From: Bacteroidales bacterium
GTDB taxonomy: Bacteria; Bacteroidota; Bacteroidia; Bacteroidales; F082
Length of the DNA stretch: 64,000 bases
Assembly: GCA_028704385.1 (NCBI GenBank)
Contig: JAQVLA010000005.1
Location: 1-64,000 of the forward strand
Reading direction: 5' to 3'
Below the pieces are notes generated by a model, which ran no database searches, was not told where the DNA came from, and worked only from the letters and a program-made list of their open reading frames with translations. Position 1 is the first letter of the stretch, and every line of letters begins with the position of its first letter. The position numbers and the translations under genes were made by a program. Shown piece after piece: positions 19,101-27,622 of this stretch.

Positions 19101-20611
19101 TACACTAAATAACCATCGGCAGCTAATCTAAGCAATTGAGTAAGTGCTTGTTCCTGTGGCTTTTTAATGAAATTTGCATACCAGTTCAACTGAATATCAT
19201 TCACTCCGCCATGAGTTTTCAGATAATTCTCAATCGAAAACATGGGGTGCTGATTATCAATTAATCTAAGACGATCAAAGTCAGAAAAAGAAAAATAATT
19301 CATGGATTGAAGAAACCCAACACTTTCAGCCCGTGTGCCTTCCAATTGACGGAAATGCAATTCGGAACTATCTATCATCCAGTAGAGTGACTCAAAATGT
19401 ATATCCAGCTTATGAAAAGAATCGAAAAACGGACTATCAGCCAATCCCGCTTCAGTACGGTATAAAATCAACCTTCTGGTCTGGTCGTCGTACTGAAAAT
19501 GAACTGCAGGATGATATAGCGAGTCCTGCCCTAACGGAATTAATACAGCAGTAGTATTTGAAACAATTTTTTTCTGTGTAAGCACAAACTCGGACGATCT
19601 TAAGACCATTCTCAGTTTATCATCCTGAAAAAACTCCAATTGGGCCTTTCGCCTTCCATTTCCGGTGCCTTTTATGGTAGCACCTTCGATCATAAAACCA
19701 CCCCTGTAGGTAATACTTTTGAATATCTGTTTCAATTCATAATCATTAAAATAGGCATAAAATCTTGGATAGGATGTTCTATTACCAGGCGGGCTGCTAA
19801 ACACCTTATCTTCAAATCGACCAAGCATGGAGAAATTAAAATATTTTCCATACGAAAAAGTAACTGAGTCAGCACTATATTCCGATTGCGACAGATCAAC
19901 AGTATAATCGCTAAAATGTAACTTTAAGTCATTTTCGTCTATTTCGAAACGCCACCAAACGGTATTTCCACCCTGGCCCTTCCAAAGATTTTCAGAGGCA
20001 TAAAAAATTCCGGATGTATTTAAAATGAGTGCACTATCGCGACGACTTGCACAAATAAGATCAGCTTTTACAACCTGCAAAATAAGTGCAGTATCGGAGG
20101 CAAAATGGTAACTGGCATTTCGCAAAAACCAGGAATAGGAACCGCGTTCAGAAATTATCTGGCTAATCAACAGTTTATTTGAATATTCCAGATGATCCCC
20201 AAAGGTTCTCTGTGATTCATTTTCAAGTTTAAGTTTGGTAAATAATAACCAATTGACTATGCTCCGTTCGTTGTGACTACTTCCTGCAAATGCATTCAGG
20301 GCTTTATAAAAGTCGAAGAAATAAGGATAATTCCGGTATTTTTTCGCATACAGAACTTCACATATCTCCTTTATCAGTTCTTTCTCACTTTTCGAAAAAC
20401 GTCCGGCCTGCCAACGTGGCAGAAAAGCCTGCATCAATTCTCCGCCCTGTTTCAGATACGACTTATTTGAGGTTTCACCCAAAAGAGTTGTGATCTGCTG
20501 AATAAAAACTTCAGAGTCCTGAATAAAAAATTTTTCTTCCTGACCTGCTAAATGTTGAGTCAGTAACACAAATAAAACCAGTATTATGCTTCGCTTGAAG
20601 CACTTCAGCAT
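16133..20611 (-). CDS. giant exported protein of unknown function (1492 residues)
   Basis: I do not recognise a family. The N-terminus (MLKCFKRSIILVLFVLLTQH, then LAGQ) is a clear signal peptide, so I start at the ATG at 20611; the longer frame begins with TTG at 20638 inside prmA. No other membrane segment, no T9SS tail and no lipobox are visible. The body is rich in short beta-type, aromatic stretches (many F, Y, W and YxxYF-like phrases), some of which read like repeated beta-solenoid or OstA/AsmA-like strands; this is a weak impression. It lies 10 nt after prmA and 2 nt before plsY, in a block of housekeeping genes, so a role in the cell envelope is a reasonable inference. Confidence 0.75.
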   Translation of the reverse strand: MLKCFKRSIILVLFVLLTQHLAGQEEKFFIQDSEVFIQQITTLLGETSNKSYLKQGGELMQAFLPRWQAGRFSKSEKELIKEICEVLYAKKYRNYPYFFDFYKALNAFAGSSHNERSIVNWLLFTKLKLENESQRTFGDHLEYSNKLLISQIISERGSYSWFLRNASYHFASDTALILQVVKADLICASRRDSALILNTSGIFYASENLWKGQGGNTVWWRFEIDENDLKLHFSDYTVDLSQSEYSADSVTFSYGKYFNFSMLGRFEDKVFSSPPGNRTSYPRFYAYFNDYELKQIFKSITYRGGFMIEGATIKGTGNGRRKAQLEFFQDDKLRMVLRSSEFVLTQKKIVSNTTAVLIPLGQDSLYHPAVHFQYDDQTRRLILYRTEAGLADSPFFDSFHKLDIHFESLYWMIDSSELHFRQLEGTRAESVGFLQSMNYFSFSDFDRLRLIDNQHPMFSIENYLKTHGGVNDIQLNWYANFIKKPQEQALTQLLRLAADGYLVYDPDTQVALLNERFSNTLKARSGDVDYDVIRINSATSALNPNIKMDLDSLVLNVAGVKEVVLSNVQRVRIFPENEFVAIGANRDFTFSGFVGAGLFEFYTKESSFEYEDFKLNLTKVDSLSFFVPRFDQPERADGSRDYVRVENVISDISGTLYIDQSDNKSGNKLSPQYPIFDSKNESYVYFQRPSINENRLLKEEFYYVVDPFVIDSLDDFKTDYLRFEGYLNSAGIFPAINEPLVVLKDYSLGFSHDTKDALPMYSEKAFYNDSIFLSNEGFWGNGALRYGTSETLADSFVFFPDKVRALAHRFALAEQEESPSLPQAQSDTIQFTWLTDTNLVILQTVRKPLVLYNNGIFEGTASLSPTELRAVGELNFGHAYIASEYFNFNQSAFNADTSDFRLHTALEGEPAFVAMHYNTYVDFKSREAYFENTGDPSALSFPYNSYICTLDEAAWLMDEDRVELKNITFQQQFDIDTLTFDQLIELDLVGSEFISVHPDQDSLSFFSLKANYDLKTYAIQAQDVKIIKTADAAVFPEDGMVRILEGARMETLKKAYIIADTTNRQHHFSNANVTIFSKKLYEASGEYNYVDYKGNSFPIYFSAVFPDEKGVTKASGTIEKSGQFKLSPQFDYAGKVLLKANEPLLSFDGLFKPRYACNQVETPWVRFNSAIDPRDIRIPIDTNSVDEYGEKILAGMFFDTPGQSYYGTFLTPARTSNNFSVNTASGILWYDRTNNTFKLEAENKNSNPSTLELAVNRCLIKGKGILNSGLNLPLTDLKLLGAYEHFLIPDSTVISTTVVFDFMFDEKLLQMMADSINKSAQKGAQLSQSNYLYTLGLLAGTDEMNRVQSELSLYGSARRIPDIYQKSLVFNNLDMSWDADRNAFISQGDLRLANVLRNQVNKSLSGIVVFVKGRAGDAVTFYLQPSQSEWYYFHYENGVMQAISSSQDFNERLLELKPEKRILEDKDSDFIYEYVIASKRSVVDFIRRYQLN

Positions 20612-20621
20612 ATTGTTAATG

Positions 20622-21455
20622 TTAATATTTAAATTCAACGGCCACCCAGTTATTTTGTACGATTTTTTTTCGAAAGATTAATCCCAATCCCTCAGCCGTT
20701 TGTTGAATTATTTCTAAATCAGTTAAATAAAATCCACTAAATAAGATTATTCCATTCGGGTAAAGTGCGTTCACATAATGCGGCATGTCTTCGAGTAGGA
20801 TGTTTCTGTTGATGTTAGCGAGGATGATGTCGAATTTTCGTTTGCCAATGGCAGATGCATCACCAAGTTCCACCGAAATATTAGCGCAATTATTAAGTGA
20901 CGTATTTTCCTGTGCATTATTATAAGCCCACTCATCATTATCAATAGCAACAATCTTGGGGCTTCCCATTTTTTCGGCCAAAACTGCCAAAACTGCCGTG
21001 CCCGAACCCATATCCAGTACAGTGAGTCCATTAAAATCCAAGTCGAGCATCAGTGCAATCATCTGTGCTGTGGTTTCGTGATGAGCCGTACCAAACGACA
21101 TCTTTGGCGCAATAATCAATTCATAATCATACGTATCCGAAGCCTCATGAAATGGAGCTCTGATTCTGCATTTTTCCTCAATTACTACATCTTCATAAGC
21201 AGCTTCCCAGTTGGCATTCCAGTTTTCGTTAGTAAGTTTTTTTACGGCTACCAGTTGGATTGAGCTAAGTTCCCCCTGCAAAAGAATCTTCTCAATTTCA
21301 GATTTAACAAAATGTTCTTCAGGACAATACGCCTTGAAGAACATTTCATCTTCCATAAAACTATCGCAGCCAGACTCGGCAAGCCAGGCTGTTAGAATTT
21401 CTTTTTGAGCTTCCGATTTTGGCAGTGAAAACCTGATTTCAAGGTATTCAGACAT
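20622..21455 (-). CDS. prmA: ribosomal protein L11 methyltransferase
   Basis: 277 residues from the ATG at 21455 (MSEYLEIRF). The 21 extra upstream codons would overlap tpiA and do not look conserved. It carries the PrmA pattern: APKMSFGTAHHETTAQM near 150, the SAM-binding motif VLDMGSGTAVLAVLAEKMG, an acidic VAIDNDEWAYNNA, and the DIILANINRNILLED catalytic stretch (NxN motif). It trimethylates ribosomal protein L11 using S-adenosylmethionine. tpiA ends 1 nt before it and the giant exported gene begins 10 nt after, so all are probably one transcript. Confidence 0.92.
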   Translation of the reverse strand: MSEYLEIRFSLPKSEAQKEILTAWLAESGCDSFMEDEMFFKAYCPEEHFVKSEIEKILLQGELSSIQLVAVKKLTNENWNANWEAAYEDVVIEEKCRIRAPFHEASDTYDYELIIAPKMSFGTAHHETTAQMIALMLDLDFNGLTVLDMGSGTAVLAVLAEKMGSPKIVAIDNDEWAYNNAQENTSLNNCANISVELGDASAIGKRKFDIILANINRNILLEDMPHYVNALYPNGIILFSGFYLTDLEIIQQTAEGLGLIFRKKIVQNNWVAVEFKY

Positions 21456-21456
21456 T

Positions 21457-22218
21457 TTACAATGAGGCCTGTTTGCAGATGGAAATAAACTCATCAGCCT
21501 TAAGCGATGCACCACCAATCAGGCCACCATCAACACCTTCCTGCGAAAATATTTCAAGTGCATTTTCTGAATTACAACTCCCGCCATACAAAATCATGGT
21601 AGCTTTTGCTACTTCATCACCATAACGTTCGGAAATCAGTGTTCGGATGTAGGCATGCATATCTTTGGCTTGCTCAGGCGTTGCGGTCATCCCTGTTCCA
21701 ATCGCCCAAACCGGTTCGTACGCGATGATAACCTTGGCAAATTCATCCGTGTCAAGATGAAATAGACCATGACGAACCTGTCTTCTGACCACTTCAAGGT
21801 GCTTACCTGTTTCTCTTTCAGGAAGTGATTCTCCAACACAAAAAATAGGAATCAACTTATTTGCCAGTGCCTGATTAACTTTAATAGTCAACATCTTATC
21901 ATCTTCATTGAAATACTTTCTGCGCTCGCTATGGCCAAGGATACAATGTGTTACATCCATCGAAGCCAACATAGCAGCAGAAACTTCACCAGTATAAGCA
22001 CCTGAATCGAAGGGGCTGATGTTTTGAGCACCTACTTTAAACAGATGTTCTTCCATATAATCCGTTGCCATTTCGATGAACGGATGCGAAGGACAAATGA
22101 TAACTTCTGCTGTTGGCTTGGCTTCTTCAAGCTCGTCCATCAGATTATGAATGAGGTCTTCGGCCTCATGAAACGAAAGATTCATCTTCCAGTTACCGGC
22201 TACAATTTTCTTACGCAT
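21457..22218 (-). CDS. tpiA: triosephosphate isomerase
   Basis: 253 residues from the ATG at 22218 (MRKKIVAGNWKMN); the frame's earlier start is TTG and is not needed. Active-site parts are present: N and K in AGNWKMN, His in GHSERRKYF near 95, the catalytic Glu in AYEPVWAIGTGMTAT (Glu near 165) and the phosphate loop GGSCNSENA and GLIGGASLKADEF. It interconverts dihydroxyacetone phosphate and glyceraldehyde 3-phosphate. Known Bacteroidales genomes keep tpiA beside the DoxX-like and DUF1599 genes, as here. Confidence 0.96.
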   Translation of the reverse strand: MRKKIVAGNWKMNLSFHEAEDLIHNLMDELEEAKPTAEVIICPSHPFIEMATDYMEEHLFKVGAQNISPFDSGAYTGEVSAAMLASMDVTHCILGHSERRKYFNEDDKMLTIKVNQALANKLIPIFCVGESLPERETGKHLEVVRRQVRHGLFHLDTDEFAKVIIAYEPVWAIGTGMTATPEQAKDMHAYIRTLISERYGDEVAKATMILYGGSCNSENALEIFSQEGVDGGLIGGASLKADEFISICKQASL

Positions 22219-22245
22219 AACCAATTTTTTAAGTTGTTAGAGTAT

Positions 22246-23325
22246 TTAAGCTAAACGAATTCGGGGATCCAGTATCCCATAAATAATATCTACAAAAATA
22301 TTAATAAAAATCAAGATAGCAGCAATCAACAGCACTGCTCCCATAATTAATGGAAGATCATATTTTTCGAGTGCCTCAACGATCAACATCCCGATTCCCT
22401 TCCAGTCGAAAACATATTCCACAAAAACTGCCCCTGCCAGTAGCGAGGCAAACCAACCCGAAACAGCTGTGACAACAGGATTTAAGGCATTTCGCAAAGC
22501 ATGAAATCCCATTACCCGCGAAGCTGACAAACCTTTGGCCTTTGCGGTTCGAATAAAATCCATACCCATAACTTCATTGAGTGAAGTTCGGGTAAGTTCC
22601 GTTACAATTGCCAGCGGCCTGATGCCTAATGTGATGGCAGGCAGAATTAAATTTTTAAGTTGCAAATTGGCACCGGTTCCATAATCATCCACCTCGTAAA
22701 GGCTGCCAAACATATCCAGCCCTGTATAATCTGACAACAGATAGCCAAAAATCCAGGCCATTAAAATTGCTGCAAAAAAAGAAGGCAACGCCATGCCCAG
22801 ACTTGTAAAAACAAGAATAAACTGATTGAACCAGTTCTTGTTAACAACCACTGTGATAAAACCCAGTAACAAACCCAGACTAAATGCCAGACCTACTGCT
22901 ATTCCTGCCAGTAGTAAGGTTTTGGGGAATGCTTCGGCAAGCATGGCTGTCACTTTTTTTCTGGTTTGAAAAGATTCTCTTAGCCAGGGTGTCTTCAACA
23001 CAATCACTGTTGATTGCATGGAGATTAACACAACTGAATTACTATATTTTCGTTGATCATAATACCAGGACGAATTTTCCGCTACTGTTGTATGAAAAGA
23101 AACAGGGGACAGATCATTCAGGTAATTCAAATACTGCATGATAAGGGGCTGATTTAACCCCAGCTCATCGCGAATGGCATCCACAGCATCCTGATCAGCA
23201 CGTTGGCCAAGCATCATTCGGGCAGGATCACCGGGTAAAATTGTGAATAAAACAAAAACCAAACTTATAACTCCAAACAGGACAACCAGACCATACCATA
23301 TTTTGCGCAGGATATAGGAGCCCAT
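22246..23325 (-). CDS. orphan ABC transporter permease (DppB/OppB-like)
   Basis: 359 residues with six predicted membrane helices. The first helix and PGDPARMMLGQRADQDAVDA follow the DppB/OppB N-terminal pattern, and the EAA-type cytoplasmic loop (ELTRTSLNEVMGMDFIRTAKAKG, split over about 237-260) is intact. An extended periplasmic segment after helix 1 makes it longer than the usual 305-340. A full importer would need a second permease, two ATPases and a binding protein, none of which is nearby. It sits between the DoxX-like gene (13 nt) and tpiA (27 nt) in one apparent operon. Confidence 0.85.
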   Translation of the reverse strand: MGSYILRKIWYGLVVLFGVISLVFVLFTILPGDPARMMLGQRADQDAVDAIRDELGLNQPLIMQYLNYLNDLSPVSFHTTVAENSSWYYDQRKYSNSVVLISMQSTVIVLKTPWLRESFQTRKKVTAMLAEAFPKTLLLAGIAVGLAFSLGLLLGFITVVVNKNWFNQFILVFTSLGMALPSFFAAILMAWIFGYLLSDYTGLDMFGSLYEVDDYGTGANLQLKNLILPAITLGIRPLAIVTELTRTSLNEVMGMDFIRTAKAKGLSASRVMGFHALRNALNPVVTAVSGWFASLLAGAVFVEYVFDWKGIGMLIVEALEKYDLPLIMGAVLLIAAILIFINIFVDIIYGILDPRIRLA

Positions 23326-23338
23326 TTGTGCTTAGGTT

Positions 23339-24454
23339 TTATTCCGAAAATTGTTTAATAATTTGCTTCAACTCCTCACCTTCCGGAAAATCGTTATGAT
23401 GCCATTTCTTTTTCACAACTCCCTGATTCATAAGAATTAATCCGGGATTGGACCTCACCATTGTTTTCAGAACTATGTCGTCAGCATAATAAACTTCATA
23501 AAGTTCGGGATGTTGCTCGCTCAATGCATTTACTTCATCAGGCAAAGTTGATGTAAGCCAGATAATTCCGTTTCCTTCAGCTGATGCAATGGCATCAAGT
23601 GTAGCAATCTTATCAAAGACATTTGCCGGAATTTTGTACAGATCATAAGCAACTATTACAAAAATATTCGGAGATTCCAGGACGATTGCGGTCATATCAT
23701 TGCCATTTTCGTCCTCGGCAAATAGGCCATGACCTGCAAGCTCACCTACAATTTCGGTCCGTTGATCAACAAATTCCCAGTTGTTCAACCAGATACTATC
23801 ATTCCAGGGATATTCGGGTGAGAGATATTCTTTATCTTCTCCGGTATTTTTATTTCGATAGGTAAGGTAAACAAGTGTTTCTTGCACACCTTCAGGATTC
23901 ATTTGTTTGCCCTCCTTCCAGGCTCTGAAATCCATTATTGGAAGATGGTTGTAGTTGTACAGAGAAAAATACGCAAAACCGGCCAGATACAAGAAAATCA
24001 AAAGGGTTTGAATTGGTGTGGGCATATTGATTTTAAACTTCCTACGACTAACAAAAATGATAAGTACAAGAACTATCAGAACAATATTCTTATAAAAAGT
24101 TTCCCAATTTGTTAACTTGATGGCATCGCCAAAACAACCACAATCAGGCACAGGTTCGTATAGTGCATCGTAAAAAGTGAGCCCTGTAAAAAAGACCATC
24201 ATCCACAATAACACTTTCGAAATCAAAATCATACGAAAACCACTTATCAGTGCAAGTCCAAGAACAAACTCCGAAGTAGATAATAAAACAGATAATCCAA
24301 CAGACAAAAATGAAGCCCATTCTGTGCCATAAGCAATAAAGTAATCTTCGATGCGATAGGCTGTTCCTAAAGGATCAACTCCTTTAACAAAACCTGAAAA
24401 CATGAAAACTATCCCTACAATCCAACGGCTGATATTCCTTAACAGACGGTTCAT
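23339..24454 (-). CDS. DoxX/MauE-like membrane protein (BT_3928 family)
   Basis: 371 residues. The N-terminal half (about 8-160) has four membrane helices of the DoxX/MauE type, with FMFSGFVKGVDPLGTAYRIEDYF near 18-40 and a VPDCGCFGDAIKLTNWETF cytosolic or periplasmic loop carrying a Cys-Gly-Cys. A fifth helix follows near 150-165. The C-terminal half (about 180-371) is soluble and may be thioredoxin-like, but has no CxxC. The same architecture is annotated in Bacteroides as the BT_3928 family, next to DUF1599 and tpiA. Function is unknown; the CGC loop hints at redox or quinone-linked chemistry. Confidence 0.78.
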   Translation of the reverse strand: MNRLLRNISRWIVGIVFMFSGFVKGVDPLGTAYRIEDYFIAYGTEWASFLSVGLSVLLSTSEFVLGLALISGFRMILISKVLLWMMVFFTGLTFYDALYEPVPDCGCFGDAIKLTNWETFYKNIVLIVLVLIIFVSRRKFKINMPTPIQTLLIFLYLAGFAYFSLYNYNHLPIMDFRAWKEGKQMNPEGVQETLVYLTYRNKNTGEDKEYLSPEYPWNDSIWLNNWEFVDQRTEIVGELAGHGLFAEDENGNDMTAIVLESPNIFVIVAYDLYKIPANVFDKIATLDAIASAEGNGIIWLTSTLPDEVNALSEQHPELYEVYYADDIVLKTMVRSNPGLILMNQGVVKKKWHHNDFPEGEELKQIIKQFSE

Positions 24455-24471
24455 ACTTACACTTTCCTAAT

Positions 24472-25008
24472 TTATAAGTTTAACAAAATCAAGGCAAAAA
24501 CAGCATAATTGATAATATCAAAATAATTTGAAGCAACACCTTCAGAGGCAATAGTTACTCCCTCATTATTCTCTATCTGCTTTATTCTAAGTAACTTAAC
24601 TAAAATAATATCCGTTAAAGAACTGATGCGCATATTTCGCCAGGCCTCATCATAGTCATGATTTTTATTATTCATCAGCTCAAAAGCCTCATTTAAAACT
24701 TTTTGATGTGCATCAATGGCTTGTTCTTTCGACAGATCAATCTCGACTACAGCACCATATTCAAGCTGAATGATTGCCATTGCAGCATAATTAACGATTC
24801 CGATAAATTCATCAGTAATATTGTCCTCAATTTTCTGAACCTTCTTCTCCTGAATACTTCTTATCCGCTTTGCTTTGATATAAAGCTGATCGGTTACTGA
24901 CGAAGGTCGCAAAGCACGCCAGGCAGCACCATAATCCTCTAGTTTCTTCTGAAATATGGCAGCACATTGTATAATAACCTGTTGGTATTGTTTGGCAGTA
25001 TCGGCCAT
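24472..25008 (-). CDS. DUF1599 protein with two internal repeats
   Basis: 178 residues. The protein is visibly an internal duplication: YGAAWRALRPSSVTDQLYIK with AKRIRSIQ in the first half (about 22-50) and YDEAWRNMRISSLTDIILVK with LLRIKQIE in the second (about 118-147). This is the DUF1599 family, linked in databases to a nucleotide-modification-associated domain. No catalytic role can be read from the sequence. It is the first gene of the long minus-strand block and faces folP, 52 nt away. Confidence 0.85.
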   Translation of the reverse strand: MADTAKQYQQVIIQCAAIFQKKLEDYGAAWRALRPSSVTDQLYIKAKRIRSIQEKKVQKIEDNITDEFIGIVNYAAMAIIQLEYGAVVEIDLSKEQAIDAHQKVLNEAFELMNNKNHDYDEAWRNMRISSLTDIILVKLLRIKQIENNEGVTIASEGVASNYFDIINYAVFALILLNL

Positions 25009-25039
25009 AAATATTAATTATGTGTTGAATACAAAAGTT

Positions 25040-25047
25040 TAAATTTG
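25040..25047 (+). promoter_or_regulatory. -7 box of folP
   Basis: Perfect TAAATTTG at 25040-25047, 13 nt before the folP ATG, so the leader would be only a few bases. No well-spaced -33 TTTG is evident. Confidence 0.45.
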
Positions 25048-25060
25048 CCTAAAAAAGGGA

Positions 25061-25969
25061 ATGCAATCGGCCTTTACTTTCCGGCAAATCGCCGGTAAAA
25101 ATAGCGAATTTTTGCCAGACCAAAAACTCATTTATAATGGAAAAACACTTGATTTAAGTGAACCATTGGTCATGGGAATTCTTAACCTTACTCCAGATTC
25201 CTTTTACAAAGGTAGTCGTATTCAGAACATTGAACAATTAATTGGGATAGCAGGCAAAATGCTCGAAGCTGGTGCTAAATGTCTTGATCTGGGTGCCTTT
25301 TCTACCAGGCCGGGAGCTGATTTTATTTCGGCTGAAGAAGAAGCCGATCGTTTACTTGAGTCTTTGCAACTACTCCAAAAATCCTTTCCTGAGATATGGC
25401 TTTCAGTGGATACTTTTCGCGAATCTGTTGCCCGTCAAGCGATAGAAAACGGTGCCAGCATGATCAATGATATATCAGGAGGCACGTTTGACGAAAATAT
25501 GCTTGCATTTATTGCCAAAAATAATATTCCATATGTATTGATGCATATTGCCGGCACAATCGAAACAATGCATCAACATACACTTAATGCAGATGAAATT
25601 ATTGGTGAAGTGAAGGAGTTTTTTGAAAACCAAGTAAACAAACTCTTACGGTTGGGGGCAACACAGTTGGTGCTCGATCCTGGATTTGGTTTTGGTAAGT
25701 CACTGGCTGCCAATTATAAATTGATTAGCGGATTTGAACAAATTAATCCGTGGAATTTTCCCGTTCTGACAGGTGTATCGCGAAAATCAATGATTTGGAA
25801 AATTCTGGAAAATGATCCAGAAAAAGCCCTGAATGGCACATCAGTTCTGCATAGCTGGGCCTTACAGCAGGGAACCACAATCCTGCGAGTGCACGATGTA
25901 AACGAAGCAGCCGAATGTATCAAGCTCTCACAATTTATGAGACAGGTTTTGATCGGGCAGAATGATTAA
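25061..25969 (+). CDS. folP: dihydropteroate synthase
   Basis: 302 residues, TIM-barrel DHPS. Motifs: MGILNLTPDSFYKGSR near 38-53, CLDLGAFSTRPGAD near 75-88, the SVDTFRES strand, INDISGGTFDENM near 136, LVLDPGFGFGKS near 204, and TGVSRKSMI near 239. It joins 6-hydroxymethyl-dihydropterin pyrophosphate to p-aminobenzoate in folate synthesis and is the sulfonamide target. cdaA follows 45 nt downstream, a gene order common in Bacteroidota. Confidence 0.96.
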   Translation: MQSAFTFRQIAGKNSEFLPDQKLIYNGKTLDLSEPLVMGILNLTPDSFYKGSRIQNIEQLIGIAGKMLEAGAKCLDLGAFSTRPGADFISAEEEADRLLESLQLLQKSFPEIWLSVDTFRESVARQAIENGASMINDISGGTFDENMLAFIAKNNIPYVLMHIAGTIETMHQHTLNADEIIGEVKEFFENQVNKLLRLGATQLVLDPGFGFGKSLAANYKLISGFEQINPWNFPVLTGVSRKSMIWKILENDPEKALNGTSVLHSWALQQGTTILRVHDVNEAAECIKLSQFMRQVLIGQND

Positions 25970-26014
25970 CTTTGCTTGTTAAAATTTAATTGTTGTTTTG
26001 CAAAACAATAAAAA

Positions 26015-26818
26015 ATGTTGAACATATTTTATCCCTTATTTATTGATCTGCGCTTTATTGATGTCATTGATATAATCTTTGTAGCAGGACTATTATACGG
26101 GCTTTACTATTTGTTGAGAGGTACTGTAGCCATCAATATTTTTCTGGGGATAGTGGCCGTATTTCTGATCTGGAAAGTTGTTTCGGCATTACAAATGGAA
26201 TTACTGGGGGATATTTTGGGAGCCTTTGTCAGTGTTGGATTTATTGCGCTGATTATCATTTTCCAACCAGAAATAAGACAGTTTTTGCTTGCCTTGGGAA
26301 CTCCAGGTTTTATAAAGCGATTTAACCCAAGATTCACATGGGGTTTTTTAAAATATAGAAGCGAGCAACACATTGATTTAGAAAGTATTGTCAATGCTTG
26401 TATTTCAATGGCCGGGAAAAAAACCGGTGCTTTGATCGTGATAACGCGCCAAAATGAGCTTTTTCAAACCATTCAAAGTGGAGTTCAAATCGATGCTATC
26501 ATCAGTCAGGCACTGATAGAGCAACTTTTTTATAAAAACACTCCCCTACATGATGGTGCTGTGATTATAACTGGCAATAAAATAAAAGCTGCCGGATGCA
26601 TACTTCCTGTAACAAAAAAACTTGATCTTCCGGGAAGGCCGGGATTACGTCATCGGGCAGGGTTGGGTATGACTGAGCAAAGCGATGCGATTGCAATCAT
26701 TGTTTCGGAAGAAAACGGAAGCATAAGTATAGCTGATAGTGGTTCGTTGAGTAAAATCAAAAAAGAAGATCTCATCAAAACATTACTGATAGCACTTTAC
26801 GATAAAGCCGAAAGTTAA
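26015..26818 (+). CDS. cdaA: diadenylate cyclase (c-di-AMP synthase), CdaA type
   Basis: 267 residues. Three N-terminal membrane helices (about 15-90) are followed by a DisA_N cyclase domain with both catalytic motifs intact: DGA at residues 180-182 and RHR at 212-214 (HRAGLGMTEQSDA). It condenses two ATP to cyclic di-AMP, a second messenger for envelope and osmotic control. It probably shares the folP transcript; a possible internal -7 box TAACTTTG overlaps the folP stop at 25967-25974. Confidence 0.95.
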   Translation: MLNIFYPLFIDLRFIDVIDIIFVAGLLYGLYYLLRGTVAINIFLGIVAVFLIWKVVSALQMELLGDILGAFVSVGFIALIIIFQPEIRQFLLALGTPGFIKRFNPRFTWGFLKYRSEQHIDLESIVNACISMAGKKTGALIVITRQNELFQTIQSGVQIDAIISQALIEQLFYKNTPLHDGAVIITGNKIKAAGCILPVTKKLDLPGRPGLRHRAGLGMTEQSDAIAIIVSEENGSISIADSGSLSKIKKEDLIKTLLIALYDKAES

Positions 26819-26849
26819 TATAACACTGATATTCAAATATTTACCAACT

Positions 26850-27596
26850 CTAATAAACCAACTCTCTTTTGACCAGGATCACAGGTTTGCCTGTTTTATG
26901 TATTGTCTTTTCTGTCCAATTATTTTTCCTGTCGTAAACATACTGAAATGTAGTTGTCTGGATAAGATTCCCATCTTTATCGCTAACTCTTTCTGAAATA
27001 ATATTACCTTGCTGATCGTAAGTATAGTTTCTGATTTCCAATAAATTACCCTGATTGTCGAACCTAAAATTCCGGTCGACTTCATTCTTGAAATTATAGG
27101 TATAGGTAAACTTCATATGGAACTCATTCCCATTGTGATAGCTATAATCTTCGCGCACCTTACCTTTATCGTCATAGCTATATACAAAGCGTTTATCAGG
27201 CTTGCCATCCCCATCATAACTCTGATCATATTCAAGCAGGCCGTCTTCATTATAAACGTATTCAATGGTACGCATTAATTTCCCACTTTCATCCGTAAGC
27301 TCAAGCTTATTGCGCAGATTACCAGTGTTGTAATACTTGTAAACTTTGATAAGATTTCCGGCTGAATCATACACCATGTCCTGAATACGATTACCAAAAC
27401 TATCAAAGCTGTTCTCATAATAGTGGGATAAGATTAATTGTTCGCCCGGTTCCTGATCGGCATTAATCAGGAAATGCTTCTCAGTCATGGATTTCACCCG
27501 GGGATGAGGATCAGAGCTTTTAAACGAACTTTTTTGGGCTAATCCCTGAAAATCTAAAAATAAAATGAAAAGAATCAGAAAATTTACAGCTTTCAT
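26850..27596 (-). CDS. exported protein with YD/RHS-like repeats
   Basis: 248 residues from the ATG at 27596, with signal peptide MKAVNFLILFILFLDFQGLA ending at about residue 22. The mature part consists of short beta-hairpin repeats of the form G-N-x-I/L-(8-10)-Y-x-Y-x, for example DSFGNRIQDMVYDSAGNLIK and YDQQGNIISERVSDKDGNLI, like YD/RHS or MORN-like toxin-cage repeats. There is no toxin or effector domain, so it is a small secreted repeat protein of unknown role. A -7 box overlapping the upstream codons (27615-27622) supports this start. Confidence 0.7.
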   Translation of the reverse strand: MKAVNFLILFILFLDFQGLAQKSSFKSSDPHPRVKSMTEKHFLINADQEPGEQLILSHYYENSFDSFGNRIQDMVYDSAGNLIKVYKYYNTGNLRNKLELTDESGKLMRTIEYVYNEDGLLEYDQSYDGDGKPDKRFVYSYDDKGKVREDYSYHNGNEFHMKFTYTYNFKNEVDRNFRFDNQGNLLEIRNYTYDQQGNIISERVSDKDGNLIQTTTFQYVYDRKNNWTEKTIHKTGKPVILVKRELVY

Positions 27597-27614
27597 AACC
27601 AGTTGAATTTTGGA

Positions 27615-27622
27615 CAAAATTA
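27615..27622 (-). promoter_or_regulatory. -7 box of the YD-repeat gene
   Basis: Plus-strand CAAAATTA reads TAATTTTG on the minus strand, a perfect -7 box 18 nt before the ATG at 27596. It excludes the longer start at 27617. Confidence 0.45.
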
